A stretch of 64,000 nt of DNA. Source: Psychromonas antarctica (GTDB taxonomy: Bacteria > Pseudomonadota > Gammaproteobacteria > Enterobacterales > Psychromonadaceae). The notes below the pieces were generated by a model, which searched no databases, had not been told where the DNA came from, and saw only the letters and a list, made by a program, of their open reading frames with translations. The DNA lies in assembly GCF_022267535.1 (NCBI RefSeq), contig NZ_JAHNZV010000010.1:1-64000 (forward strand), read 5' to 3'. Position 1 is the first letter of the stretch. The number at the start of each line of letters is the position of its first letter. This document shows, piece by piece, positions 51,661-62,172 of the stretch. A program made the position numbers and the translations under genes.

Positions 51661-54237
51661 TCATTTGAGTCTGCTCATCTGGTTCAGCTGGTAGATCAAA
51701 TCTAAGGCTTTCTTCGGTGTTAACTGATCCGGATCTATGCTTTGTAATAAAGTGATTGCAGGCGGTATTTCTGCCTCCGTAACACTTGATGCTATTTGCG
51801 TAGGTAGTGCTGTATGTAAGCCCTGCTTTGAACTTAGCTCTAATTGTTGTAATTTACGTTTAGCATTTGCGACGACCTCTTTAGGCACCCCTGCTAAGGC
51901 AGCAACTTGTAGCCCGTAACTTTTGTTTGCCGCTCCCTCTTGTACCGCATGTAAAAAAGCGATCGTATCACCATGTTCAATCGCATCTAAGTGAACATTG
52001 ACCAACTCAGGGATCTCTTCAGGTAGCGTGGTTAATTCAAAGTAGTGGGTAGCAAAAAGCGTGTAGGCTTGAATTTTTTTCGCGAGTTGTTCTGCGCATG
52101 CCCAGGCGAGAGATAAACCATCAAAAGTGCTCGTGCCGCGGCCAATCTCATCCATTAATACTAAGCTGTTTTTGGTGGCATTATGGAGAATATTAGCCGT
52201 TTCGGTCATCTCCACCATAAAGGTAGAACGCCCGCTGGCAAGATCATCCGATGCGCCAATACGGGTGAATATGCGATCTACCGTACCAATTTTAGCACTT
52301 TGCGCAGGAATAAAACTGCCGATATGTGCCATCAGCACCATCAACGCAACTTGACGCATGTAAGTTGATTTACCGCCCATATTGGGGCCGGTAATAATGA
52401 GCATACGGCGTTGATTATTAAGCGAGATAGGATTCGCAATAAAAGGTGTTTTGCTTACTTGTTCAACAACGGGATGGCGACCTTCTTCAATCTCTATCCC
52501 GCTTTCTGTTTGCAAACTTGGACGGATATAGTTAAGGGTTAATGCGCGTTCAGCGAGGTTATTGAGTACATCTAATTCTGCCAGAGCGTGTGCGCTAAAT
52601 TGCAGGTTTTTAAGGTGTGGCAATAATTGATCAATTAACTGCTCGTAGAGTTTTTTCTCTAGTGCTAATGCTTTACCTTGGCTGGAAAGAACCGCATCCT
52701 CATGTTCTTTAAGTTCCGGAATAATATAACGTTCAGTATTTTTCAGTGTTTGACGGCGCAGATAATGAGCGGGCACTTGAACTGACTGGTTGCGGCTAGT
52801 TTCGATATAATAACCATGCACACGGTTATAACCGACTTTTAGTGTTGCAATGCCAGTGGCTTGGCGTTCGCGTAGTTCCAGTTGATGCAAATAATCTGTG
52901 GCACCTTTGGCAAGGTTACGCCAGTGATCCAGCTCTTCGTTATAACCCTCTGCAATAACACCGCCATCGCGAATAATTACTGGCGGGTTATCAATCACGG
53001 CTTTTTCTAAGAGCTCAAGAAGTGCAGGGTAAGCCCCCATTTCCTTGCTCAGTTTGCCAACCAGTTGAGTGGGCAAATCGGCAATGAGATTTTGCAACTC
53101 AGGCAACAATGAAAAGGCACTACGCAAGCGGGTTAAATCTCTTGGGCGTGCAGAGCGAAGCGCTAAACGTGCAATAACACGTTCAATATCACCTATTTGT
53201 TTTAAAGGCGTTGCTAATGGACTTATCAGATCAAAATCAATGAGGGTTTGGATCATCGTTTGACGGTAATTTAAAATAGTAAAATTACGAATCGGTTGGT
53301 GGATCCAACGTTTTAATAAACGGCTGCCCATGGGCGTAACGGTAAAATCTAAGACGGCTGCTAAAGTATTATCAAATCCGCCGCTTAGATTTTGTGTTAA
53401 TTCTAAATTTTTGCGCGTGGCAGCATCTAAAATGACCGTGTCGCTGTTTAGCTCTAACTGAATAGATTGTAAGTGAGGCAAGCTGGTGCGTTGTGTATCT
53501 TTTATATATTGCAGTAAAGCACCGGCAGCACAAAGGGCAAATTCTGCTTGCTCAACCCCGAAACCGATTAGATCATTGGTACCAAATTGTTGGTTTAAGG
53601 TTTTTTTGCTGGTGAATAATTCAAACTCCCACTCGGGACGACGACGGATAGTAGGAAGATGCTCAATCAAATCAAGCCGTTCAAAGTTGTCTGGGTAAAG
53701 CAGCTCTGCCGGATTAAGACGCTGTAACTCGGCTTGCAGCGTTTCACTATGCTCAAATTGGTTGATCACAAAACGGCCACTACCGATATCTAAGGAGGCA
53801 ATGCCAAAACTGTTTTGCAATTGGTAAACTGCACACAGTAAATTATCATGGCGATCATCGAGCAACGCTTCATCTGTTATTGTACCCGGGGTGATAATGC
53901 GCACAATTTTACGTTCAACAGGCCCTTTTGAAGTGGCCGGATCGCCAATTTGTTCACAAATTGCAATTGATTCACCCATCGCAATCAATTTTGCTAAATA
54001 ACCTTCTACACTATGGTATGGCACTCCCGCCATTGGAATCGCATTGCCACCGGTTTTACCCCGTTGTGTCAGGGAGATCCCAAGTAGCTGTGAAGCCTTA
54101 CGCGCATCATCAAAAAACAGCTCATAAAAATCACCCATACGATAAAAAAGTAGGGTGTCGGGGACTTCGCTTTTGATGCTTAAAAATTGCTGCATCATTG
54201 GCGTATGTTGTTTTAACTCTTGCGCTGTTGGCTTCAT
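51661..54237 (-). CDS. mutS: DNA mismatch-repair protein MutS
   Basis: 858 codons. Mismatch-recognition motif near the N-terminus ([17 protein letters not shown], with the Phe-x-Glu-type contact), ATPase Walker [16 protein letters not shown] (about 615), [21 protein letters not shown] (Walker B and signature) and [10 protein letters not shown]. It binds mispairs and recruits MutL. Divergent from pncC, with a 39-bp gap between starts. Confidence 0.96.
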   Translation of the reverse strand: MKPTAQELKQHTPMMQQFLSIKSEVPDTLLFYRMGDFYELFFDDARKASQLLGISLTQRGKTGGNAIPMAGVPYHSVEGYLAKLIAMGESIAICEQIGDPATSKGPVERKIVRIITPGTITDEALLDDRHDNLLCAVYQLQNSFGIASLDIGSGRFVINQFEHSETLQAELQRLNPAELLYPDNFERLDLIEHLPTIRRRPEWEFELFTSKKTLNQQFGTNDLIGFGVEQAEFALCAAGALLQYIKDTQRTSLPHLQSIQLELNSDTVILDAATRKNLELTQNLSGGFDNTLAAVLDFTVTPMGSRLLKRWIHQPIRNFTILNYRQTMIQTLIDFDLISPLATPLKQIGDIERVIARLALRSARPRDLTRLRSAFSLLPELQNLIADLPTQLVGKLSKEMGAYPALLELLEKAVIDNPPVIIRDGGVIAEGYNEELDHWRNLAKGATDYLHQLELRERQATGIATLKVGYNRVHGYYIETSRNQSVQVPAHYLRRQTLKNTERYIIPELKEHEDAVLSSQGKALALEKKLYEQLIDQLLPHLKNLQFSAHALAELDVLNNLAERALTLNYIRPSLQTESGIEIEEGRHPVVEQVSKTPFIANPISLNNQRRMLIITGPNMGGKSTYMRQVALMVLMAHIGSFIPAQSAKIGTVDRIFTRIGASDDLASGRSTFMVEMTETANILHNATKNSLVLMDEIGRGTSTFDGLSLAWACAEQLAKKIQAYTLFATHYFELTTLPEEIPELVNVHLDAIEHGDTIAFLHAVQEGAANKSYGLQVAALAGVPKEVVANAKRKLQQLELSSKQGLHTALPTQIASSVTEAEIPPAITLLQSIDPDQLTPKKALDLIYQLNQMSRLK

Positions 54238-54276
54238 AACGAATACACTTAATCAATATAAAAGGTGGAAAAAATT

Positions 54277-54765
54277 ATGTTCACTGAAAAAACCGTTCAA
54301 GAATTAGCGCAAGTTCTAGGTGAAAAACTTACACAGGCAGAGCTAGTTGTAGCGACTGCAGAATCTTGTACAGGTGGAGGTGTAGCATACGCTATTACTG
54401 AAATTTCTGGAAGTTCGCTGTGGTTTGATCGCAGTTTTGTTACCTATAGTAATGCTGCCAAAATAGAGATGATCGATGTAGCTGCATCGATCATTAAAGA
54501 GTTTGGTGCTGTTTCTGAGCAAGTGGCAGAGCAGATGGCAATTGGCGCGGTTAAAAATTCAGATGCTGATATTGCCGTCGCAATAAGCGGCATTGCGGGA
54601 CCAGAGGGTGGTACCATTGATAAACCAGTGGGCACCGTTTGTATTTCTTGGTATAACGCGCATTCCCATAGTAAAACGGCGAGTTATCTCTTTGTTGGGG
54701 ATCGCTCCGATGTACGTACCCAAGCAATACGGTTAGCGCTACTTGGCCTAATTGAAATTATTTAA
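54277..54765 (+). CDS. pncC: Nicotinamide-nucleotide amidase (CinA C-terminal type)
   Basis: 162 codons from ATG 54277 (AAGGTGG at 8 bp). An in-frame GTG at 54265 falls inside that site and is unlikely. VVATAESCTGGGVAYAITEISGSS carries the catalytic Ser; AVAISGIAGPEGGT and KPVGTVCISWYN follow. It deamidates NMN in the pyridine nucleotide cycle. It lies just upstream of recA, the common order in gammaproteobacteria. Confidence 0.92.
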   Translation: MFTEKTVQELAQVLGEKLTQAELVVATAESCTGGGVAYAITEISGSSLWFDRSFVTYSNAAKIEMIDVAASIIKEFGAVSEQVAEQMAIGAVKNSDADIAVAISGIAGPEGGTIDKPVGTVCISWYNAHSHSKTASYLFVGDRSDVRTQAIRLALLGLIEII

Positions 54766-54783
54766 AATAAAGATAAAAAAACC

Positions 54784-54827
54784 TTGATACTGTACGAATC
54801 AACAGTATACTGTTTTTCTATACAGCA
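54784..54827 (+). promoter_or_regulatory. recA promoter with two abutting LexA boxes
   Basis: TACTGT-N8-ACAGTA (54788-54807) is directly followed by TACTGT-N8-ACAGCA (54808-54827), two LexA boxes end to end. The promoter TTGATA (54784-54789), 16 bp, TATACT (54806-54811) has the layout of the E. coli recA promoter, and both boxes overlap it. The start codon is 22 bp downstream of the second box. Confidence 0.92.
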
Positions 54828-54848
54828 AGTCACTTATTTGGAGAGAAC

Positions 54849-55907
54849 ATGAGTCAGGATAAAAACAAAGATAAAGCATTGTCGGCAGCGCTCGGACAAA
54901 TTGAAAAACAATTTGGCAAAGGCTCAATTATGCGTTTAGGCGATGCTTCAGCTTCCATGTTGGAAATTGATTCTGTCTCTACTGGCTCATTGAGTTTGGA
55001 TGTTGCGTTAGGCATAGGTGGCTTGCCATACGGTCGTGTTGTCGAAATTTACGGTCCAGAAAGTTCGGGCAAAACGACCTTAACATTGCAAGTTATTGCT
55101 GAAGCACAAAAACAGGGTAAAACCTGTGCGTTTATTGATGCGGAGCATGCACTTGATCCGCTTTATGCAAAAAGACTGGGTGTTAATACTGATGATTTGC
55201 TTGTTTCACAACCAGATACTGGGGAGCAGGCATTGGAAATTTGTGACATGTTAGTGCGCTCTGGTGCTGTCAATGTTGTGGTGATTGACTCGGTTGCTGC
55301 ATTAACACCAAAAGCTGAAATCGAAGGCGAGATGGGTGACTCTCATATGGGGCTGCAAGCTCGCCTCATGTCACAAGCGTTGCGTAAATTGACTGGTAAT
55401 ATTAAACAAACCAACTGTTTAGTTATCTTTATTAACCAAATTCGCATGAAAATAGGGGTGATGTTTGGTAACCCAGAAACAACCACTGGCGGTAATGCAC
55501 TTAAGTTTTACGCATCGGTTCGTTTAGATATTCGTCGTATTGGTGCAATCAAAAATGGTGATGAAATAGTGGGTAATGAAACCCGTGTAAAAGTCGTTAA
55601 AAATAAAGTTGCCCCTCCTTTTAAACAAGCAGAATTTCAAATCCTTTATGGTGAAGGGATTAATCACTTCGGTGAATTAATCGATCTCGGTGTAAAACAG
55701 GATTTTGTCGAGAAAGCAGGTTCATGGTATTCATATAATGGCGAAAAAATTGGTCAAGGTAAGAGCAATGCAAGTCAGTACCTTAAAGAGCGCCCTGAAT
55801 TGGCTAAAGAGTTAGAAGCTAAAATCCGCGAATCATTATTGCCGACAGACGAAGAAGTAGATAAAGCACTAAAAGTCGCGCAAGAAGAGGTCAGTGCTAG
55901 CGAGTAA
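54849..55907 (+). CDS. recA: Recombinase RecA
   Basis: 352 codons, with TTGGAGAG upstream. Walker [39 protein letters not shown] (L2 loop), and an acidic C-terminus. It drives strand exchange and activates LexA cleavage. It is not followed by recX, which lies between recA and alaS in E. coli and many relatives. Confidence 0.97.
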   Translation: MSQDKNKDKALSAALGQIEKQFGKGSIMRLGDASASMLEIDSVSTGSLSLDVALGIGGLPYGRVVEIYGPESSGKTTLTLQVIAEAQKQGKTCAFIDAEHALDPLYAKRLGVNTDDLLVSQPDTGEQALEICDMLVRSGAVNVVVIDSVAALTPKAEIEGEMGDSHMGLQARLMSQALRKLTGNIKQTNCLVIFINQIRMKIGVMFGNPETTTGGNALKFYASVRLDIRRIGAIKNGDEIVGNETRVKVVKNKVAPPFKQAEFQILYGEGINHFGELIDLGVKQDFVEKAGSWYSYNGEKIGQGKSNASQYLKERPELAKELEAKIRESLLPTDEEVDKALKVAQEEVSASE

Positions 55908-56239
55908 AACGATAATTTATTGCTTTCAGGTTTGAGTCGCATTTTACGATAGCGGCTTAAGCCTGAGCAATAAGTGCATTAACCAACAGGAAAAGTAATG
56001 ATCAGCTTGTTGAGATGGAAAGCGATGATTAATATTTTTCTATTCACTTAACTCCATATAACCCACAATTTTTTATCTATTGTCAACTAATAGATAAAAT
56101 TAAGCCAAGCCGCATTAGATCCCCACTTTCCCCCTATCTTGCTCCGTGCTATATTCCTACTCATTAATTTTTAACCTCTTTGCTCTTTTATTCAGCAATT
56201 ATAGAATAGCGAAATAGATACATTTATTTGGAATAAATC
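55908..56239. other. Intergenic region between recA and alaS
   Basis: 332 bp. A hairpin-like structure lies at about 55918-55973 (TTATTGCT and CAGG pairing with CCTG and AGCAATAA around a large loop) without a T-run. No recX gene or remnant is detectable. A 17-codon frame after AGGAAAAG (55998) is too short to support. Confidence 0.5.
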
Positions 56240-58849
56240 ATGACAACGATTAAGTCGACTTCAGAAATTCGCCAAGGATTTCTGGATTTCTTTGCTAAGA
56301 AAGGTCACCAAACCGTGAGCAGTAGCTCACTTGTCCCAGATAACGATCCTACTCTGTTATTTACAAATGCGGGTATGAATCAGTTTAAGGATACATTTCT
56401 TGGCAGCGAAAAAAGAGCTTATACCCGTGCGACGTCAAGCCAACGCTGTGTACGCGCAGGTGGTAAACATAATGACTTAGATAACGTCGGTTATACAGCA
56501 CGCCATCATACCTTCTTTGAAATGTTAGGTAATTTTAGCTTTGGTGATTATTTTAAGCGAGATGCAATTACATTTGCATGGGAATACTTAACGGTTGAAT
56601 TGAAGTTACCTGTCGATAAATTATGGATAACTGTATTTGATCAAGATCTAGAAGCTGAAAAAATCTGGATTGATGAAATTGGTGTTGATCCTGCACGTTT
56701 ATCACGTATCGGTGCAAAAGATAACTTCTGGTCAATGGGTGATACAGGCCCATGTGGTCCATGCAGTGAAATTTTTTATGATCACGGTGAACATATCTGG
56801 GGAGGGCCTCCGGGAACGCCTGAGGAAGATGGCGATCGCTACATTGAGATCTGGAATGTCGTCTTTATGCAATACAATCGCCATGCCGATGGCACGATGG
56901 AAAATTTACCTAAACCCTCTGTTGATACGGGAATGGGACTTGAGCGTATTTCTGCCATTATACAAAATGGTCACTCAAACTATGATATTGATCTTTTCCA
57001 AGCTTTAATTAAAAAAGTAGCTGAAGTAACTGGTGCAACAGATCTTGATAATAAATCATTACGTGTTGTTGCCGATCATATCCGTTCATGCGGCTTTTTA
57101 ATTGTCGATGGTGTTATGCCTTCTAATGAAGGTCGCGGTTATGTATTACGCCGTATTATTCGTCGCGCGGTGCGCCACGGACATAAATTGGGCGCCAAAG
57201 ATGTTTTCTTCTTTAAAATATATGATGAGCTCATTAATCAAATGGGGGAAGCTTACCCAGAACTATCAAAGCAACGCGCATTTGTGGAAAAAATATTACG
57301 CTTGGAAGAAGAACAGTTTGCAAAAACCCTAGAACGCGGTTTACAGATTTTAGATGGTGAATTGGATAATCTTAAAGGTAAAGTTGTTCCAGGTGATGTG
57401 GTTTTTAAACTCTACGATACTTATGGCTTCCCTGCTGATTTGACCGCTGATATAGCGCGTGAGCGGGAGTTAACTATAGATGAGGCTGGTTTTGATAACG
57501 CGATGGCTGAGCAACGCAGTCGTGCGCAACAAGCAAATAACTTTACTACTGATTATAATAACACCCTCGTTATCGAGCAAAAAACTGAATTTATCGGTTA
57601 TGAAACATTACAAAGCCCTGCAACAGTTACTCACTTAGTACTTGATGGCGCTTTTGTTGATTCCTTAAATGAAGGTGATAGCGGGCAAGTTATTCTTTCT
57701 CAATCGCCTTTTTACGCTGAGTCTGGTGGCCAATCGGGTGATGCGGGGCAGTTAATTCTTAATAACGGCACATTTATTGTTACCGATACTAAAAAATTAG
57801 GAAATGCATTTTTGCATCGTGGTTATGTCAGCATGGGTGCCGTGACGGTGAATGAAAAAGTACACGCAGAAGTTGATGCGGCGCGCCGTCAATCGATTGC
57901 ATTACACCATTCTGCAACGCATCTACTGCATGCGGCACTACGTCGAACGTTAGGGGAACATGTCACACAGAAAGGTTCGTTAGTCGATGCTGATAAATTA
58001 CGTTTCGATTTTTCACATTTTGAACCTTTATCAACAGCGCTTCTACATCAAGTAAACTTCTTGGTAAATGAATCGATTCGTAATAACGTTGAAGTTGTTA
58101 CCCAGTTAATGGATATCGAGGAAGCAAAATCATCAGGCGCAATGGCGCTGTTTGGTGAAAAATACGATGATATGGTGCGTGTTGTGCAGATGGGGGATAC
58201 GTCGACTGAACTTTGTGGTGGTACTCACACCCAACGTACTGGCGATATGGGTTTCTTTTTAATTCGCTCCGAGTCAGGTATTGCAGCCGGCATTCGTCGT
58301 ATCGAAGCTTCTGTTGGCTTGGCGGCAAGTGAGGCTGTTGATACTGTATTAAAGGAAGTAGACAACGCTTGTCGCTTAGTAAAAGCTGATAGTGTTTCTT
58401 TGGCTGAAAAAATTGAGCACTTATTAGATCGCAATAAGTTATTAGAAAAAGAAGTGGCGCAGCTTAAAACAAAAATGGCCAGTGCAGCAGGTTCAGATCT
58501 AATCGCTAATGCAATTGACATTAATGGGGTGAAAGTTGTCATTGCTAACATCGAAGGTGTAGATCCAAAAATATTGCGTGATAGTGTTGATGAAATTAAA
58601 AATAAATTGCAATCGGGTATTGTTGTTTTAGCGACTAAGGTCGACGATAGCAAAGTTAGTTTGATTGTCGGTGTCACTAAAGACTTAATTCAAAAAGTAA
58701 AAGCGGGTGATTTAGTTAATTTAGTGGCAGTACCCGTTGGTGGTAAAGGCGGTGGTCGTCCTGATATGGCCATGGCGGGTGGGAATAATCCAGCGGCTTT
58801 AGCAGATGCATTGGCATTAGTTGAACCTTGGTTAGCGGAACGACTATAG
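56240..58849 (+). CDS. alaS: Alanyl-tRNA synthetase
   Basis: 869 codons. Class II catalytic core ([45 protein letters not shown] region), the editing domain HxxxH ([12 protein letters not shown]) and C...H in [18 protein letters not shown], then the C-terminal oligomerisation domain. It charges tRNA-Ala. Full length for the family. Confidence 0.97.
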   Translation: MTTIKSTSEIRQGFLDFFAKKGHQTVSSSSLVPDNDPTLLFTNAGMNQFKDTFLGSEKRAYTRATSSQRCVRAGGKHNDLDNVGYTARHHTFFEMLGNFSFGDYFKRDAITFAWEYLTVELKLPVDKLWITVFDQDLEAEKIWIDEIGVDPARLSRIGAKDNFWSMGDTGPCGPCSEIFYDHGEHIWGGPPGTPEEDGDRYIEIWNVVFMQYNRHADGTMENLPKPSVDTGMGLERISAIIQNGHSNYDIDLFQALIKKVAEVTGATDLDNKSLRVVADHIRSCGFLIVDGVMPSNEGRGYVLRRIIRRAVRHGHKLGAKDVFFFKIYDELINQMGEAYPELSKQRAFVEKILRLEEEQFAKTLERGLQILDGELDNLKGKVVPGDVVFKLYDTYGFPADLTADIARERELTIDEAGFDNAMAEQRSRAQQANNFTTDYNNTLVIEQKTEFIGYETLQSPATVTHLVLDGAFVDSLNEGDSGQVILSQSPFYAESGGQSGDAGQLILNNGTFIVTDTKKLGNAFLHRGYVSMGAVTVNEKVHAEVDAARRQSIALHHSATHLLHAALRRTLGEHVTQKGSLVDADKLRFDFSHFEPLSTALLHQVNFLVNESIRNNVEVVTQLMDIEEAKSSGAMALFGEKYDDMVRVVQMGDTSTELCGGTHTQRTGDMGFFLIRSESGIAAGIRRIEASVGLAASEAVDTVLKEVDNACRLVKADSVSLAEKIEHLLDRNKLLEKEVAQLKTKMASAAGSDLIANAIDINGVKVVIANIEGVDPKILRDSVDEIKNKLQSGIVVLATKVDDSKVSLIVGVTKDLIQKVKAGDLVNLVAVPVGGKGGGRPDMAMAGGNNPAALADALALVEPWLAERL

Positions 58850-58941
58850 TACTCATTGCACTCATTAGATAAATGCAAAATGAGTGTATTTGTTATAGGT
58901 ACAACGGTCCGTATGTTGCGGGCCATAAGTGAGATACGAAA

Positions 58942-60174
58942 ATGGCATTAATAGTTCAAAAATATGGTGGTACTTCTGTTGGCAATGTCGAAAGGATTAA
59001 GGCTGTTGCGGACAAAGTAAAAGCAACAAAAGAAGCCGGTAATGATGTTGTTGTTGTTTTATCTGCCATGTCAGGTGAAACCAACCGCATGATTGCGCTT
59101 GCTAAAGAGTTACATCTGACCCCCAGCCCAAGGGAGATGGATGTTTTATTAACCACTGGTGAACAGACCACGATTGCCCTGTTGACCATGGCGTTACATC
59201 ACCTAGGTGTTGATGCTGTATCGATGACTGGTGACCAGATCCGTCTTAAAACGGATAGCAGCCATGGTAAAGCACGTATTTTAGATGTGCAAACTGAAAA
59301 TATCAGTAAACATTTAAAACAAGGGCGAGTGGTCGTCGTTGCAGGTTTCCAAGGGCGTTGTGAAAATAATAATATCACCACACTTGGACGTGGCGGTTCA
59401 GATACCTCCGCTGTTGCTATTGCTGCCGCATTAAAAGCTGATGAATGTCAGATTTACACAGATGTTGATGGTGTATATACAACAGATCCACGTGTCGAGC
59501 CGAACGCACGTCGTTTAGAAAGCATTACTTTTGAAGAGATGCTGGAAATGGCAAGCTTAGGCGCCAAAGTGTTACAAATTCGCTCTGTAGAGTTTGCCGG
59601 TAAATACAATGTGCCACTGCGTGTTTTATCTAGTTTCAAAGATGGTGGCGGTACGTTAATTAGTTATGAGGAAAATAAAATGGAATCTCCTGTGATCTCT
59701 GGTATTGCCTTTAATCGTGATGAAGCACGCTTGACACTATCGGGTGTGCCAGATCAACCTACAGTAGCCGCTCAAATTCTTTCACCTATTGGTGATGCGA
59801 ATATAGATATTGATATGATTGTACAAAATACAGTCGGTAATGGTAAAACGGATTTTACTTTTACGGTAGATCGTAATGATTATGAAAAAGCAAAGGAACT
59901 TTTAGAAGCCGTCTGTGTCTTATTGAAAGCTGAATCTGTTCAGGGTAACAATGAGATAGCAAAAGTTTCAATTGTTGGCGTTGGCATGTGGAATCACCCT
60001 GGTGTTGCTAAAACTATGTTTGAAACATTGGGCTATGAAGGTATTAATATTCACCAAATCGCGACCTCGGAAATTAAAATATCTGTACTCGTTGATGATA
60101 AGTATCTTGAATTGGCCGTTCGTTCATTACATAAAGCTTTTGATTTAGCTACAGATCCAAAAGAAGAAAAATAA
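58942..60174 (+). CDS. lysC: Aspartate kinase
   Basis: 410 codons. LIVQKYGGTSVGNVERIKAVA at the N-terminus, VVVAGFQGRCENNNITTLGRGGSDTSAVA in the catalytic domain, then tandem ACT domains (ARLTLSGVPDQPTVAAQIL and VSIVGVGMWNHPGVAKTMF). This monofunctional type, as in Pseudomonas and Psychromonas relatives, is feedback-controlled by lysine and/or threonine. First step of the aspartate-family amino acid pathway. Confidence 0.95.
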   Translation: MALIVQKYGGTSVGNVERIKAVADKVKATKEAGNDVVVVLSAMSGETNRMIALAKELHLTPSPREMDVLLTTGEQTTIALLTMALHHLGVDAVSMTGDQIRLKTDSSHGKARILDVQTENISKHLKQGRVVVVAGFQGRCENNNITTLGRGGSDTSAVAIAAALKADECQIYTDVDGVYTTDPRVEPNARRLESITFEEMLEMASLGAKVLQIRSVEFAGKYNVPLRVLSSFKDGGGTLISYEENKMESPVISGIAFNRDEARLTLSGVPDQPTVAAQILSPIGDANIDIDMIVQNTVGNGKTDFTFTVDRNDYEKAKELLEAVCVLLKAESVQGNNEIAKVSIVGVGMWNHPGVAKTMFETLGYEGINIHQIATSEIKISVLVDDKYLELAVRSLHKAFDLATDPKEEK

Positions 60175-60270
60175 TTTTCAGGATTATTCTAGTGTAAGAA
60201 AAATGAGAATTTTATATTGCATTAGCACATAATCAATTAAATGGATAAATTAATACAATAGGAGCAGACA

Positions 60271-60459
60271 ATGCTGATATTAACTCGTCGAGTTGGTGAA
60301 ACGCTGATGATTGGCGATAACGTAACGGTTACCGTTTTAGGTGTAAAAGGAAATCAGGTACGAGTTGGTGTGAATGCACCTAAAGAAGTATCGGTTCATC
60401 GTGAAGAAATTTATATGCGTATTCAAGCTGAAAAAAGCAGTGATATTGACAACGTATAA
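60271..60459 (+). CDS. csrA: Carbon storage regulator CsrA
   Basis: 62 codons, with TAGGAGC upstream. [24 protein letters not shown] ... [19 protein letters not shown] is the canonical dimeric RNA-binding protein that binds ANGGA sites in mRNA leaders. It is a global control of carbon use, biofilm and motility, and may therefore affect the HD-GYP output in the same cell. It is followed by an intrinsic terminator. Confidence 0.97.
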   Translation: MLILTRRVGETLMIGDNVTVTVLGVKGNQVRVGVNAPKEVSVHREEIYMRIQAEKSSDIDNV

Positions 60460-60486
60460 CTGAGTAGAGATACTTATAATTTCAGT

Positions 60487-60514
60487 AAAAAAAGAGCCTT
60501 GGGCTCTTTTTTTT
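60487..60514 (+). terminator. Intrinsic terminator of csrA
   Basis: AAAAAAAGAGCC, TTG loop, GGCTCTTTTTTTT: a strong hairpin plus T-run 27 bp after the csrA stop. Confidence 0.9.
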
Positions 60515-60674
60515 AACTATTAATCGATCGCTTAGCTCCTCTACTACTAAGGGAAAGGTGGGAATTGTAGGTAAACAAGATTATTTGTTTGTTTAATAAT
60601 CAAATAGGAAGAACTCACCAAAAAAAGTTTGACTTGTATCTGTAAGACAGTAATATGTGCCCCAACAAGACGAC

Positions 60675-60767
60675 GGTGGGGTGGCCGAGTGGCCGAAGGC
60701 GCTCCCCTGCTAAGGGAGTAACGGGTTTATAGCCTGTTCGAGGGTTCGAATCCCTCCTCCACCGCCA
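60675..60767 (+). tRNA. tRNA-Ser (anticodon GCT)
   Basis: 93 nt with a long variable arm, as in class II tRNAs. Acceptor GGTGGGG pairs with CTCCACC, anticodon stem CTCCC/GGGAG with GCT at 60709-60711, T-loop GGTTCGAATCC, and encoded CCA. It reads AGC/AGU serine codons. Confidence 0.95.
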
Positions 60768-60785
60768 TTCTTGTAGATTCTTAAA

Positions 60786-60862
60786 GCGGGTGTAGCTCAG
60801 CTGGATAGAGTACCTGGCTACGAACCAGGTGGTCAGGGGTTCGAATCCCTTCACCCGCACCA
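60786..60862 (+). tRNA. tRNA-Arg (anticodon ACG), copy 1
   Basis: 77 nt. Acceptor GCGGGTG/CACCCGC, anticodon stem CCTGG/CCAGG with loop CTACGAA (ACG, read as ICG after deamination), T-loop GGTTCGAATCC, and encoded CCA. Confidence 0.96.
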
Positions 60863-60928
60863 TCTTTCTAATAGCATGAGAAGGTGTGATATGAGAATCG
60901 AAATTAAATACAAAATGAAAGAATATCT

Positions 60929-61005
60929 GCGGGTGTAGCTCAGCTGGATAGAGTACCTGGCTACGAACCAGGTGGTCAGGGGTTCGAATCCCTTCACCCG
61001 CACCA
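60929..61005 (+). tRNA. tRNA-Arg (anticodon ACG), copy 2
   Basis: Identical in sequence to copy 1, including the encoded CCA. Confidence 0.96.
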
Positions 61006-61082
61006 TTCTTTATAACTTACTTAGGTAAGTTTTTGTTTTTAAGAGCTTAATAATATTATATTCCATTAATATTGTGCACTAT

Positions 61083-61159
61083 GCGGGTGTAGCTCAGCTG
61101 GATAGAGTACCTGGCTACGAACCAGGTGGTCAGGGGTTCGAATCCCTTCACCCGCACCA
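61083..61159 (+). tRNA. tRNA-Arg (anticodon ACG), copy 3
   Basis: Identical to copies 1 and 2. The spacers between the copies (66 and 77 bp) are not similar to one another. Confidence 0.96.
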
Positions 61160-61879
61160 CTTTTCAATTGATAAAAACCATCCCCTATTTAACATCTGTC
61201 GTTCACATCAGTCCTACTTAAGCTTCCGATTTGCCTCTATTATTGCATTCGCCTTAATCGAGTATTGTATTTTTTTAGCGAATGCAATTTCATTAATTCA
61301 ATGATCTTTTTTGACAAACATAAATGAATAGATAATTGTTGGATTTTGTATAATACTTCTAGTAAATTCAAAATTTGTGTTAGCGCCGCTTGTATTGACA
61401 AATAATAGGGTCAATGTATTCAACGGAGATTAGCTAAAGTGAATAGTTATCTATTTAATTAGAATACAATGTCGTTTTCGCTTTTTATTGCCACCCTGTC
61501 ATCGAGTCAATAAGTTCGCACTGGTTGATCTATAAGCAACTTGCAGAGGTTACATTAGTTAATCTTTTTATTGGAAATTCAGCTGTTTTGTCGCTATTTT
61601 AAGCGTTTAAAGTGCGATCTAACGCGACTTCCAATTTTTTGTAAGATCCCGTACAATATGTCATTTTTGGGGCACTGTTTAATGCTCTGAATGTCAACGA
61701 ACGGTTATTTTTAATAAAGGATTAAAATAGATTTCTTTTACTTTTGCCGTGATTTTTAGGTGGGCTCAGTTTTTTGCTCGCCGTTTATAAAATGTTAAAT
61801 GCAGAATGTTTGTGAATAACTATTCAATTCGTTCTGGTTAGAAGCGTGTATTCGCTATGTGTAAAAAGGATACCAACGT
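61160..61879. other. Long gene-free region upstream of the oad operon
   Basis: 720 AT-rich bp. Short protein-like frames across the tRNAs and into this region are antisense or read-through artefacts. TTGAC (61395-61399) and GTCAA (61410-61414) form a small inverted repeat. The oad promoter must lie here, but no clear -35/-10 pair was found. A small RNA cannot be excluded. Confidence 0.4.
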
Positions 61880-62140
61880 ATGAATATTACAGAGTCATTG
61901 TTAAAGGCGTTAACCCTATTAGGATTGGGAATGACCTTTGTATTTTTGTTTTTAGGTTTATTGATGGTCGCAGTCAGCCTGATGGCTAAATATATACCCG
62001 CAGATGAACCCGTTGTTAATAAAAATGCGCTTAAAAGGAAAACTGTTGCTCCAGTCTCGACTCAGCAAGGGGTAAATCCAACATTAATTGCAGCTATTAC
62101 CTCGGCCGTGCAGCAATACCGTAAAACTGAAGTGGTATAA
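61880..62140 (+). CDS. oadG: Oxaloacetate decarboxylase Na+ pump, gamma subunit
   Basis: 86 codons, with AAAAGGA upstream. One N-terminal membrane helix ([25 protein letters not shown]) and a polar tail with Lys/Pro, typical of OadG, which anchors the alpha subunit to the membrane beta subunit. It is first in the oadGAB order. Confidence 0.92.
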   Translation: MNITESLLKALTLLGLGMTFVFLFLGLLMVAVSLMAKYIPADEPVVNKNALKRKTVAPVSTQQGVNPTLIAAITSAVQQYRKTEVV

Positions 62141-62172
62141 TGGGAAATGAACTAATGAAGGAGCAAGTGAAA

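Noticed and set aside
60615-60863. 82-codon minus-strand frame (RDSNPRTGYKPV type)
   Set aside because: This is antisense to the tRNA-Ser and tRNA-Arg genes, a well-known artefact.
61074-61304. 76-codon plus-strand frame (AGVAQLDRVPGYEPGG type)
   Set aside because: It is a translation of tRNA-Arg copy 3 and the following non-coding sequence.
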